Assembly: GCA_963580285.1 (NCBI GenBank) | Contig: OY757020.1 | Span: 100,381,497-100,445,496 of the forward strand | Direction of reading: 5' to 3' | Length of the DNA stretch: 64,000 nucleotides | From: Lucinisca nassula | Taxonomy: Eukaryota; Mollusca; Bivalvia; Lucinida; Lucinidae | Shown here: positions 55,971-64,000 of the stretch, in pieces | How positions within the stretch are numbered: position 1 is the stretch's first letter | How the letters are laid out: the number at the start of each line of letters is the position of its first letter | Translations under genes and position numbers: made by a program | The notes under the pieces: model-generated | Database searches by the model: none | Seen by the model: the letters and a program-made list of their open reading frames with translations, nothing else | Told to the model about the DNA's origin: nothing

Positions 55971-56399
55971 TAATGTGTTGATTGGACGTTAAACCTCAAA
56001 TGAAACAAAACTCTTCGACTGATAAAGATGTCTGTTTACACTTTGAGAACGTCTTCAACATGTGAGCGCCGTAAAAGTGCAGTGCACGCATTGTGAGCGC
56101 CGTAAAAGCGCATTGCATGCATTGTGTGCGCTGTATAAGTGCAGTGCAAGCATTGTGAGCGCCGTAAAAGCGCAGAGGAAGCGCCGTGAAAGCGCATACA
56201 ATCGCCATCAAGAAAGCCGCAGGATCATGATAGATCGCAATGTAAGCTCCGTAGCAACGTCTTGGTCGCTGTAGGGACGCCATGACAGGTGCATGTTCAC
56301 AAAAATATCCCATATTTCTTGCGATCTCGCGACGTTCAGAAAAATTCAACAACGCGGTTCCATCGCAGTGAAAACGCGGCATAGTGTGACAGGGGCTTT

Positions 56400-56815
56400 A
56401 GCTTACACAGTTTCAGCTTTGGACCCTGACAGGGTTGTGGTGTACTTGATATAATGTATTCTGCATGGATGGTTGACAACTTTGCTTCCCGCTTTAATTG
56501 CACGCTGGTGGGTTAGGCCTCAGATTCTATGACAGTTCCAGCGTAAAGGCTTACTGAGAATTAGAATTTAATTTAATGTAATGTTGGTGCCTGATGCTCT
56601 GTCTCTGGTTGGGCCCACTGGAGTCTAACTGTTGGTTTTCTTTTGCTCCAGCATTTCAGTGGTTTCTTGCTGTTGAGTCCTCACTGTTGTTTCAACTTTG
56701 TGGTTGTTTGATTTTTGTGTTCTTGGAGATGTTGCACTGATGAGTTAGGAGGCCTTATGTGGATGAACGATTTATTTGTCTAAATCGCGACGGATGTAAG
56801 GGCCAGGATTGCGGC
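56400..56815. other. Unassigned sequence with X-like scrap
   Basis: Nothing coding. 56756-56820 (CGCGACGGATGTAAGGGC) mirrors the X segment end at 15405-15445. Confidence 0.35.
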
Positions 56816-56819
56816 CACG

Positions 56820-57105
56820 TGCAATCGATTGAAGAAATAGATGAGCTGCATGATTCTTCCCCGCAGAGCTGAAACCGACCGCACATGAGTACTGGTAGTC
56901 AACTTATATCTAAGCCTGGCCAAGTAAAGTGGTAAGATTCGGCCCATCAATGCATATAAACCCTATTGGTATCATTAGGCGGCAGGACTTGAGATGTCAT
57001 TTCATCTCAATGTCGGGTAAAAGTCCCATAAAATTGGAAGCAATGTCTCCAAAATGACCTATACAGTGTTGACAGGGACGTTAAACCTCAAATCAAACGA
57101 ACATC
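56820..57105 (+). mobile_element. SINE V
   Basis: Diverged plus copy, ATTGAAGAAATAGATGAGC to CTCAAATCAAACGAAC. Confidence 0.75.
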
Positions 57106-57191
57106 TGTGTAGGTAAGCAGGCTGGTTTGAGTCTAACCTAGTTAAAAACCCCAAAGACAGGTTTTCTCTTCACAGGGTTCATATGTCATTA

Positions 57192-57394
57192 GCCAAGGGG
57201 ATAAGAGCGCTGACTATCATTAGGTCTGTCACTGCTGTGGTTTGAGCCTGGCTCCAGCCACATGTGAGACACCAAGTTCTGCAGTGGAAGGTCAGGTGGT
57301 TTTTCTGTGGGTACACCGGTTTTCGACCACCTGATTAACAATCGGCTAGATATAAGTGAATTAATCTTGAAAGGGCAGTAAAACCAAAAAACAA
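57192..57394 (+). mobile_element. SINE S1, diverged
   Basis: Head GGGGATAAGAGCGCTGAC, tail TTGAAAGGGCAGTAAAACC. Perfect 13-bp duplication TCATATGTCATTA (57179-57191, 57395-57407) despite body divergence. Confidence 0.88.
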
Positions 57395-57596
57395 TCATAT
57401 GTCATTAATGCCTTATCTGTAGTAGGTGCCCATTTCAAAATTTAGGGGTGTCAGGTTGTGTTCTCTTTAAAATTTATTTGGGAAATGGTTGAACTTCTTG
57501 GTAACAGTGTAGGTCCTGATCAGACGGCACATCTTGTGGCAGCTGATCAGCTAACAGTGTAGGCCTTAACCTGTGCCACATCGTGTTAATAATGGA

Positions 57597-58134
57597 TTAA
57601 CCCATTTTGTGCAGGAACCCCCCAAAATACGGTATTCGACCTGTTTACCGCACATGCTCCTATAAGCGCACACCCAAGCTTTTTCATGAAAAAATACACA
57701 AGCGCACACTCTACAGTAACCTCCCAACAAATTCATATTGAGTTTTGCTGCATCTTTGACCCGGACAATCATATGTATATGTGGTTAACCCCTATGCTGA
57801 AATTCAACTCTATAAAAATAATCATATTGGAAGCTTTTTTTCGTAATTTTTTCGTATTGAGTGTGCGCTTATTAGGTAGATTTTTCACCACAATATTTTC
57901 ATACATTTTTGAAAAAACTAAGCGCACGGTGCGGTAAATAGGTTGAATACGGTAGGTAATAAGCAAACACTGCAGGCCCAGCTCAGATGGGGCAGAATGC
58001 AGCATCCAAACAGGGCCTACACTGTTTGCAAAAGGTTCAGCCATTTTCCAAATAAATTTTGAAGAAACCACAACCTGACATGGTCTTGTGCTATATATAA
58101 GGTACAAGAAATCATTCAGTATAAAATGGATTAA
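57597..58134. mobile_element. P2 MITE split by a TA MITE
   Basis: TTAACCCATTTTGTGCAGG to GTATAAAATGGATTAA. Core GCCCAGCTCAGATGGGG is degraded. A second, partial P2 abuts at 57420-57596. Confidence 0.72.
57630..57952. mobile_element. TA-flanked MITE
   Basis: 323 bp, ends CGGTATTCGACCTGTTTACC and, inverted, CCGTATTCAACCTATTTACC. Same family as 27419-27713 (CATAAGCGCACAC, AAACTAAGCGCACGGTGCGG). Confidence 0.85.
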
Positions 58135-58314
58135 ACATTTAAAGAGTAGTGGCTTAATTACTACTAAAGGTAAAAAAAAAATTGTTTGAATTTCATAAAT
58201 TTGGCATTGATGTTTGGCAAATAGCTGTGGCATTGACATGGTATAGATCTGTATCTTGTGGGAAACCTGTGTGAACTTCAGGGGATTGGATACAATTTCA
58301 AGGAAGACAACTCT

Positions 58315-58600
58315 TCACATTACTCTTACAGGTCCATGCATTGATCACCACTTTATAAAGAAAACTGGGGTTAACAGGGGTATACATATTTTTTCTTATT
58401 TCTGCTGTAAGACATAGGTTGTGGTTACTCAATTCTGCTGTTAGACATAGGTTGTAGGTGCTCGTTAGAACCGCCTCAATGAGGCGGTTCTAATGAGCAC
58501 CCACAACATATGTTTAGAGTAAAAATAGGAAAAATATCAGGAATTTTCATCAGAAAAAGACCCGTTTTGGAGATATGACAGAATGCACTATAACACACGG
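58315..58600. mobile_element. Y MITE
   Basis: Contains the family's best core here: 58446-58512, CTCGTTAGAACCGCCTCAAT and its near-perfect complement. A short arm duplication precedes it. Confidence 0.75.
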
Positions 58601-58783
58601 TTCAGTTTGGTTGCAATATGTTTGATGTCCCAGGTCTAATTAGATTAGGCTGAGCGCCAATACAGCTTATCGAGGACCTGTAATTGGGCCAATATGAAAT
58701 TACTTGATTGATAAGATCATATTATTAATTGACTAGCTTGTATTAATTGGAGGTCATCCATATCAACAGCAGGTCAACCAATG

Positions 58784-58996
58784 TTAACCCTTATCTTGCT
58801 GTTCACAACAACCCCTATCTTTGCAAACAATGTAGAACCAGATCAGATGGCTTCTGAAGAAGCCATCTGATCAGGATCTACACTGTTTGGCATTCAGTTT
58901 ATGAATTTGTTGCAATAAATAACATCAAGTAATTTGATTGATTGATAGACAGAAATGGGTGTGGCTTAAATGAATATTCAGCAAGAATAGGGTTAA
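58784..58996. mobile_element. P1 MITE
   Basis: TTAACCCTTATCTTGCTG to CAGCAAGAATAGGGTTAA, core CAGATGGCTTCTGAAG / AAGCCATCTG. Confidence 0.8.
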
Positions 58997-59017
58997 CTGG
59001 AGGTCAAGTGATATTAG

Positions 59018-59778
59018 CAGTGTTCAATCTAGGCTGCGCCATTGCGCCCTGGGCCCGCTTTTTACATGAGGGGCGCACTAGAGATCACTCAATGGGCCCG
59101 TCGGGCGCAACTGTAGAAGTTAGAGACTGTTTCTTCTTGAGTTCATTTTTGCGATTTTCTCGCGGTTTTTCGGCTGCCTGTTGCGTATTGTTGAGTTGAT
59201 AAAAAAACCGCATGTTGCCTGATCAAAATAACTTAGAAAAACATTTTGTTTCATCTGTTTAACCAGTAACAATTCTTATTTTTACAAACCCAAATCGACG
59301 TTTTGTTTACCGGGGATGCGGCCATCTTCGGTATACTTGTGTCCGCCGTGCGGCTTACGCCAAATTCGTGTGCGCCGTGCGGCTTACGCTAAATACCGGA
59401 CCGAATTACCGCAATATACCGCTATTTATTATAGAGTTCTTCTCTTCTAGAAATATTTTTAACGGCATTCATTAAGATAAAATAAACATTTAGCACTTGA
59501 GCAAGACACTTTATCCAATTTGTTTTGCTGGTTAAATGAGGTAATGAGCAAATGTGACCAACTCAGTATTAGAAGATGGATAGATAAACTAAATAGATTT
59601 TGTCTGTGCTGTTAAACTTGTTTTGTGTCCATTTTTATCTTGCAGCTAAAACCATAAGATAAATCTGGTAACTTTATATAGTATAATTTAAGGGCCCCCT
59701 AAATTTCCAAATGGCCCCCTTTTCCAAGGCCTGTGGGCCCAGAGGGCCCCGAAACCCCAAATCCTGGATTGAACACTG
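59018..59778. mobile_element. Non-autonomous hAT-like element, 6-bp flanks
   Basis: 761 bp, ends CAGTGTTCAATCTAGG and, inverted, CAGTGTTCAATCCAGG. Flanked by TATTAG on both sides (59012-59017, 59779-59784). G/C-rich GGGCCC tracts near both ends, no transposase. The end sequence suggests hAT; a 6-bp duplication is shorter than the usual 8. Confidence 0.75.
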
Positions 59779-59911
59779 TATTAGGCTGAGGTAAAAAATC
59801 ACAAAAACAAATGTCCAGTGAAGACTTTTATTTGTCCACATAAGTCTGCTCACTGTCAGCATGAGATCATTTATGCCCCCTATCACACTTAATAGACATA
59901 CAGGCTAGTGA

Positions 59912-60222
59912 GCCGGCCTCGGTAGCTCAGTAGGATGCGCATCTGACTGGTGATCAGGAGGATGTGGGTTCAATACCTGCCGGGATCAGCAACATTGTTT
60001 CGTGGAGATTGATCATGAAATCTTTTCTACAGTCATTCTCCCCTTCCGCTGATTCAAGAAGGGCAGTTGTCACTTTCTGGCAAAAGAATGTGCACTGTAC
60101 TGGTTAACTGCATATGTATAAGCCTGCCCAGGAAAAGTGTGGCTAGGTAAACTGACCGGCTCAAAAATGACCTAAAATAGTGTTGACTGGGCCCTTAAAA
60201 TCCAAAACAAACAAAACACGCC
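59912..60222 (+). mobile_element. SINE S2
   Basis: Head CGGTAGCTCAGTAGGATGC, body TCGTGGAGATTGATCATG, tail GTGTTGACTGGGCCCTTAAA. No clean target duplication seen. Confidence 0.78.
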
Positions 60223-60240
60223 TATATAATTTTGACCCCC

Positions 60241-60421
60241 TTAACCCTTATCCTGCTGAATATATTGATTAAGTAACACTCATAACCAGCTATCAGCCGA
60301 TCAGATTACTTGATATCTTATTTTCATTCAATTCACAAACTGCATGATAGTGTAGATCCTGATCAGATGGCTTCTTAGAAGCCATCTGATCTGGACCTAC
60401 ACTGTTTGCAAGAAGGGTTAA
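60241..60421. mobile_element. P1 MITE, right arm deleted
   Basis: TTAACCCTTATCCTGCTGAA; core CAGATGGCTTCTTAGAAGCC complete; ends soon after with AGAAGGGTTAA. Confidence 0.72.
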
Positions 60422-60620
60422 ACCCCACTTTTAAGTAGTAAAACAATGGTTTACAGGGGTATATTTCTGCTCAAAAACAGAGATTGTGGGTACTTGTTAG
60501 AACCGCCTCAATCTATGTTTTGAGCAGAAAAACGAAAAATATCATAATTTTTTATCTGAAAATTTTCAGTTTTGGTAGTAAAAATTTTCAATATATAATA
60601 TAATAAAAACCGTTAATTAG
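60420..60620. mobile_element. Y MITE fragment
   Basis: ACCCCACTTTTAAGTAG, CAGAGATTGTGGGTACTTG and TTTATCTGAAAATTTTCAG; one core arm is missing. Confidence 0.55.
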
Positions 60621-60990
60621 TACTTATAATGACGTTAAGTTGTTTCCCTTGACAACGTCGCCATATTATCTCAAAACCTCTTGATAATGTTTCACTACTG
60701 AAAGCACTTGAGGAATAAAACAAAATGTAACGTGTTGTGGTGTTTCAGATTTTTCTTTTTATATTTCCACCTGTATTGTGGAGCCCTTCCTTAGGATCTC
60801 CAGCTATAATATAATATATATATAATATATGGATAGGCCTGTTTCGTAATGAGAGTCAAGTTTTCTTATGGCACGGCTTCTAATAAACCTCAAGACACCA
60901 TGAAAAATTGCATCTGAAAAAGTTGTCTACCATAAAAGCCCTAAAATTTCGGACTTGCTTTAATTTTCCTAAAATTTTAATAAATTTGTT
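60621..60990. other. AT-rich sequence 3' of gene 2
   Basis: TATAATATAATATATATA near 60808-60830. Possibly transcribed 3' region; no certain poly(A) signal. Confidence 0.3.
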
Positions 60991-61110
60991 TCATGATCCA
61001 GTAAGGAGTCCAAAAGGTGCAGACAGAAAGGCAAACAGTGTAGACCCTGATCAGACTGCAGTCTGATCTGCACTGTTTGCCTAGGCCTATCTGCCACAAT
61101 ATTTAGGATC
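60990..61110. mobile_element. P3 MITE, reverse orientation
   Basis: AGGAGTCCAAAAGGTGCAG to TTTAGGATCATTAC, core CTGATCAGACTGCAGTCTG. Confidence 0.62.
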
Positions 61111-61381
61111 ATTACTGTATTTATGTTGTAACAGGCAACTAATGTGGACTTTTATCAGACTTCACCTAAAGGAGCAGTTTGATCAGACTCCACACCGCTT
61201 GCAACAGTGACTTTTATTAAAGTATCCAGCAAACAACAAAACAGATGGCAATTGTGGTGATTGGAGTCTTAAAGGATAATGACAATTTGCTCAAAATAGA
61301 GAATATGACTTCTGAAACAGCCTCTCTGAAGTTTTACAAAAGAAATTGTTAAATGCATTAGGATTTCATTACTATCAGATT

Positions 61382-62547
61382 TTATTTCTTTCTGAAAGAA
61401 AACTTGGGTCTGGAAGACACCAAATCAAAACTAGATGTTTGATGCAAATTTAAGGACGTTGTGCGTCTTGGAGCTCCAGCATAACGTGTGGTTCTTTTTC
61501 TAGTTGCTTGTAACAGCTGTTGTGGTTGCAGCAACAGTGCTTGGGTTCTCTCCCGTTCCAGATCTTTAATTCTCTGTGTCAACTCTTCTGTTCTCTTTTC
61601 TCCCTCTTGCTTAATTTGTTCAAGTTCTGATCTTAGGTCTCTGTTTTCTGTTTCATAATTTGCATTCTTTTGTTTTAGATTATTAATATTTTTCATTTCT
61701 TGAGAAATATTATACATATCATTAACCATACTGTTCTTTTCTCTCTTTTCTTTCTCCAACTGTTGCATTAAGCCATCTTTGGCCTCTATCAGTTGCTGAA
61801 TTTGTGTTTCAATAGGCACTTTGGGATCCTGTTCTCCAAGAGATTTATACACTTGATCTAATGATGTTTCAGCATTGTCCACTCTCCTCACAAGTTGATC
61901 AATTTCTTCATGTACCATTGCTAATGTTGTCTGACCAAACTCCTCCTGTGTAGGGCTGCCAGTCTCTGTTTCATTCTCTTTATTGATTTTATGTAGTTTC
62001 CAGAAGAGTTCTTCAAGTATTTTGTCTTCGTCTGTATCATTTACATCAGTATCATTGTCTGTATTTTCTGTTTCTTCAGTTTCTGTGATGCCTGCATCTG
62101 CTTCACCCCTGCTTCCCTGTATGCTTGGATCTTGGTACAAAACTTCATCATCACTTTCAAGATTTTCTTCCTCACTTTCATGGCCAAGATGAAAGCTGTC
62201 GTGGGAAATTCTTCTGTCGAGAGGAAAAGGACTGCTTGCAGTGTGGATGTAGCGTCTTGATGGCAACAAAGCTTGGATGGGGCTAAGGCAGGCATCTGTT
62301 TTATGCCCACTGTCCACATCTCCTATTAATCTTGAATGTCTGTTGTCTGCAAAGTCACCTGTTTGTCCATCAGTCTCATCTTGAGCAGGTTCAAAGTCTT
62401 CAGAGAAGAATGTTGTAGGAGCTCTATTATATGAATCTTGTGTACTTCTGCTGGTCTGACGTGTGGAGGCAAGTCGTTTTGGAAAAGTCTCACGAGGCGT
62501 GGGTGGAAATGATAGTTGCAGCTGTCGAGGAGTTCTTGCACTGTCAA
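61382..62547 (-). CDS. Gene 2 last exon: linker, acidic stretch, coiled coil, basic tail
   Basis: 1,166 bases. I place the acceptor at TTTCTTATTCAG (exon from 62547) rather than at the AG 7 bases further on, because only this choice joins the upstream exon in the long open frame (ATA GTT GAC AGT GCA AGA); the other enters a frame that stops within about 75 codons. The stop is TAA at 61382-61384. The intron to the CARD exon is only 774 bp, against 3.8 kb in gene 1. Confidence 0.82.
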
Positions 62548-64000
62548 CTGAATAAGAAAGACAACATAATGATGATGAAAACTAATGTGTAATGAACTCT
62601 TTAGGGGATGGTTTGGTCGTTTGTTTGTTTGTCGACCCAAAGTTACTAAGTGCAATAGCTTTATGCCCTACCCTGAAGCTTTTTCATCCTCAATTTCTGC
62701 TGAAAAAAAAACATTTATTGTGTGCATTTGGTAGAACCAGTTTCATGAGGCAGTTGTAGCTAGCACTAAGGCTGGCATGTTTAATCGGATAACCAATCAA
62801 TCAGTCGATAAATTCCACAAAAATGATTACCATTACTATTTCCTAATAATAGATTATTTGATTTCTGTTTCTGATACATTGAGTTTTTTTGACATATCGG
62901 TTCCTTACCATACTTGTTATAATATTTGAATAAGTACAATTTAATCCCCTATGTGTCTAAAATAGCTGGATGGTCTAGACTGTTTGCCCTAGGCCTCTCT
63001 GTCCGAATAATTACGGCAAAGTAGAGTATATGGTATATGCTCAGACAGTTAGCCAAGAAGGTAAAACTATGACCAAATCTTCATTGATTACTAATCAATT
63101 ATTGATCACAATGGCGAACTTTTAATCCATTATTTTTTCAACTCTGATTAGGCAGCACTAGCAAGCACTCATGACCTGTGTTCCAAGCAGAAACAAAAAA
63201 GAAATTTCTTAGTTTTAAATTTCAAAACCTCAAATCAAACAAAAAGAAAAAAAAATTGCTATAGAAGCTACCCTGCTGGAGTAGGTCTGAAATTTTTTTT
63301 CCTCCTATTACACTTGCCTACCTATTTTCTCTTCAATTTCTAGCTTTTCTTTATATGTCTCTTCTAGTCTGTCAGCTAGCCATTTGTAATCTTCTCTGAG
63401 AATAGTAATGAACTTGGAGAATGCATCAGGGCCACGTTTCTGTAGAAGTTCCAACAGTCTGTGAGTTTTGTCTCTCATTGTTCTCTGGCTCTGAGGAAAA
63501 TATATATATATATTTATTTATTTATTTATTGGGATCTGTAGAAAGTAGATTTACAGTTAAGTGTCAATAACTCAAAGACTGATGGCTCATTTACTATGGC
63601 TAAATTGAACTCATTCCTGAGCTCCAAGGGAATTCATCATATTTTTGCTCAGAATCATAGATTGTGGGAACACATTGGAACTGCCTAGCTGATGCGTTTC
63701 TAACACCTACTCACCTACCCACAATCTATGTTTTGAGAAACATAGATTGTGGGGACCTATTAGAGGTGGTTCTAATGTGTACCCACCATCTCTTTTTTAG
63801 CAAAAGTGTGAACACTGAATCTACCAGAATTTTTTATCTGAAAAATCTCATTTTTTTTGGTGGTAAAATTTTCAATATATTTGAATAGGCACATTTTTAT
63901 AATGCTTTCTATAGTTCCTGACAACAAGGGCTGTGCCAGCCCCGTGAAATTGTGATTGACTCAATATAGTTTTAAAAGTGTGGACTGGAATTGGAGTGTT
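61382..64000 (-). CDS. Gene 2: CARD plus coiled-coil protein, 5' exon outside the window
   Basis: Seen: exons 63490-63322 and 62547-61382 join in phase 1; the first coding exon, expected by analogy with gene 1, lies past 64000. 444 residues are visible. The first exon carries the second half of a CARD (LLELLQKRGPDAFSKFITIL, then WLADRLEE). The second has a Pro/Ser/Thr- and Arg-rich linker, an acidic stretch (TEETENTDNDTDVNDTDED), a long heptad-rich coiled coil from about EEIDQLVRRVDNAE to RIKDLERERTQ, a Gln/Leu patch (LLLQPQQLLQ) and a basic tail (RKRTTRYAGAPRR, ending FSFRKK). Unlike gene 1 it has no insertion in the coiled-coil exon and reads open throughout. Inferred: a CARD-dependent signalling adaptor; partner and pathway unknown. 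Confidence 0.8.
62548..63321 (-). other. Gene 2 intron
   Basis: The 774-bp intron holds a short relic of the P3 core near 62966-63003 and AT-rich sequence. No coding exon is visible in it. Confidence 0.6.
63322..63490 (-). CDS. Gene 2 internal exon: second half of CARD
   Basis: 169 bases between acceptor TTTTCCTCAG and donor G-GTAGGC. It enters in phase 0 and leaves in phase 1, exactly as exon 2 of gene 1. It encodes SQRTMRDKTHRLLELLQ, then the CARD block KRGPDAFSKFITIL and WLADRLEETYKEKLEIEEKI. A (TA)n/(TTTA)n run lies immediately upstream in the intron. Confidence 0.85.
63640..63905. mobile_element. Y MITE in gene 2's upstream intron
   Basis: CATAGATTGTGGGAACACATT, core AACTGCCTAGCTGATGCG, then a partly duplicated arm and GGCACATTTTTATAATG. 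Confidence 0.6.

Larger units (their letters stand above)
54957..56398. mobile_element. Harbinger-like GC-rich composite, copy 2
   Basis: Same ends as 43117-44492. Possible 3-bp duplication TTA (GTTA-AAACCCC... / ...GGGGCT-TTA). The right terminus has four roughly 31-bp repeats (56062-56190). The V copies inside share the arrangement of copy 1 plus one more V. Confidence 0.6.
54825..56456. mobile_element. CTCGTTATAAC-family relic hosting composite copy 2
   Basis: GGATATAACACAGTTTC and ACATGATTGTT at left; after the composite, GCTTACACAGTTTCAGC and GGGTTGTGGTGTA at right. Confidence 0.6.

Noticed and set aside
62326..62655. 109-codon minus-strand frame overlapping gene 2's last exon
   Set aside because: It is the alternative frame at the acceptor; it crosses the intron border and stops, whereas the other frame continues for 387 codons.

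Overview
The window looks like repeat-dense nuclear DNA of an invertebrate animal, most probably a bivalve mollusc. Evidence: intron-split genes with GT/AG borders, caspase-2/CRADD-like CARD exons, several tRNA-derived SINE families, tandem-repeat elements with terminal hairpins like those described as 'pearl'/Helentron-associated elements in bivalves, and dozens of small hairpin-cored DNA transposons. The base is AT-rich. The species call is inference; no rRNA, mitochondrial or plainly diagnostic gene is present. Most short open frames are repeat sequence read in an arbitrary frame.

Protein-coding content: two related minus-strand genes encode a CARD followed by a coiled coil and a basic C-terminus. 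Gene 1 (33713-44716) has three coding exons and predicts about 457 residues if a 1,073-bp TA-flanked transposon (34177-35249) inside its last exon is ignored; both sides of the insertion stay in one frame. Gene 2 (61382 to beyond the window end) shows its second CARD exon (63322-63490) and its long last exon (61382-62547). Exon phases are identical in the two genes, so they are tandem paralogues. They are probably adaptors of cell-death or innate-immune signalling, inferred from the CARD alone.

Region by region: 1-10,980 holds a minisatellite, tandem-unit elements and TTAA-flanked hairpin MITEs. 10,983-17,940 is a decayed tyrosine-recombinase (Ngaro/PAT/DIRS-type) retroelement with split direct repeats A1-pol remnant-B1-A2-B2; B carries a GC-rich array of hairpins with compensatory changes. 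18,000-33,700 is nested repeats: SINEs with exact target duplications, tandem-unit elements inserted in each other (28,937-31,268 inside 26,664-31,680), a hAT element and MITEs. 33,700-44,720 is gene 1, its introns full of repeats, including a second hAT copy with a perfect 8-bp duplication. 44,720-61,380 is intergenic: a Harbinger-like GC-rich composite present twice (43.1 and 55.0 kb), a broken CR1-like reverse transcriptase, another nested pair of tandem-unit elements (51,649-53,479 inside 49,950-54,350), and MITEs. 61,380-64,000 is gene 2.

Repeat names used below are local labels: P1, P2, P3 (MITEs sharing a GATC hairpin core; P1 and P2 have TTAA ends), Y (MITE with a GCCTCAATGAGGC core), V, S1, S2, S3 (SINEs), W (foldback pair), Z (MITE with GGGCCAGTTGTTCAAA ends), H and letters A-G (tandem-unit elements).
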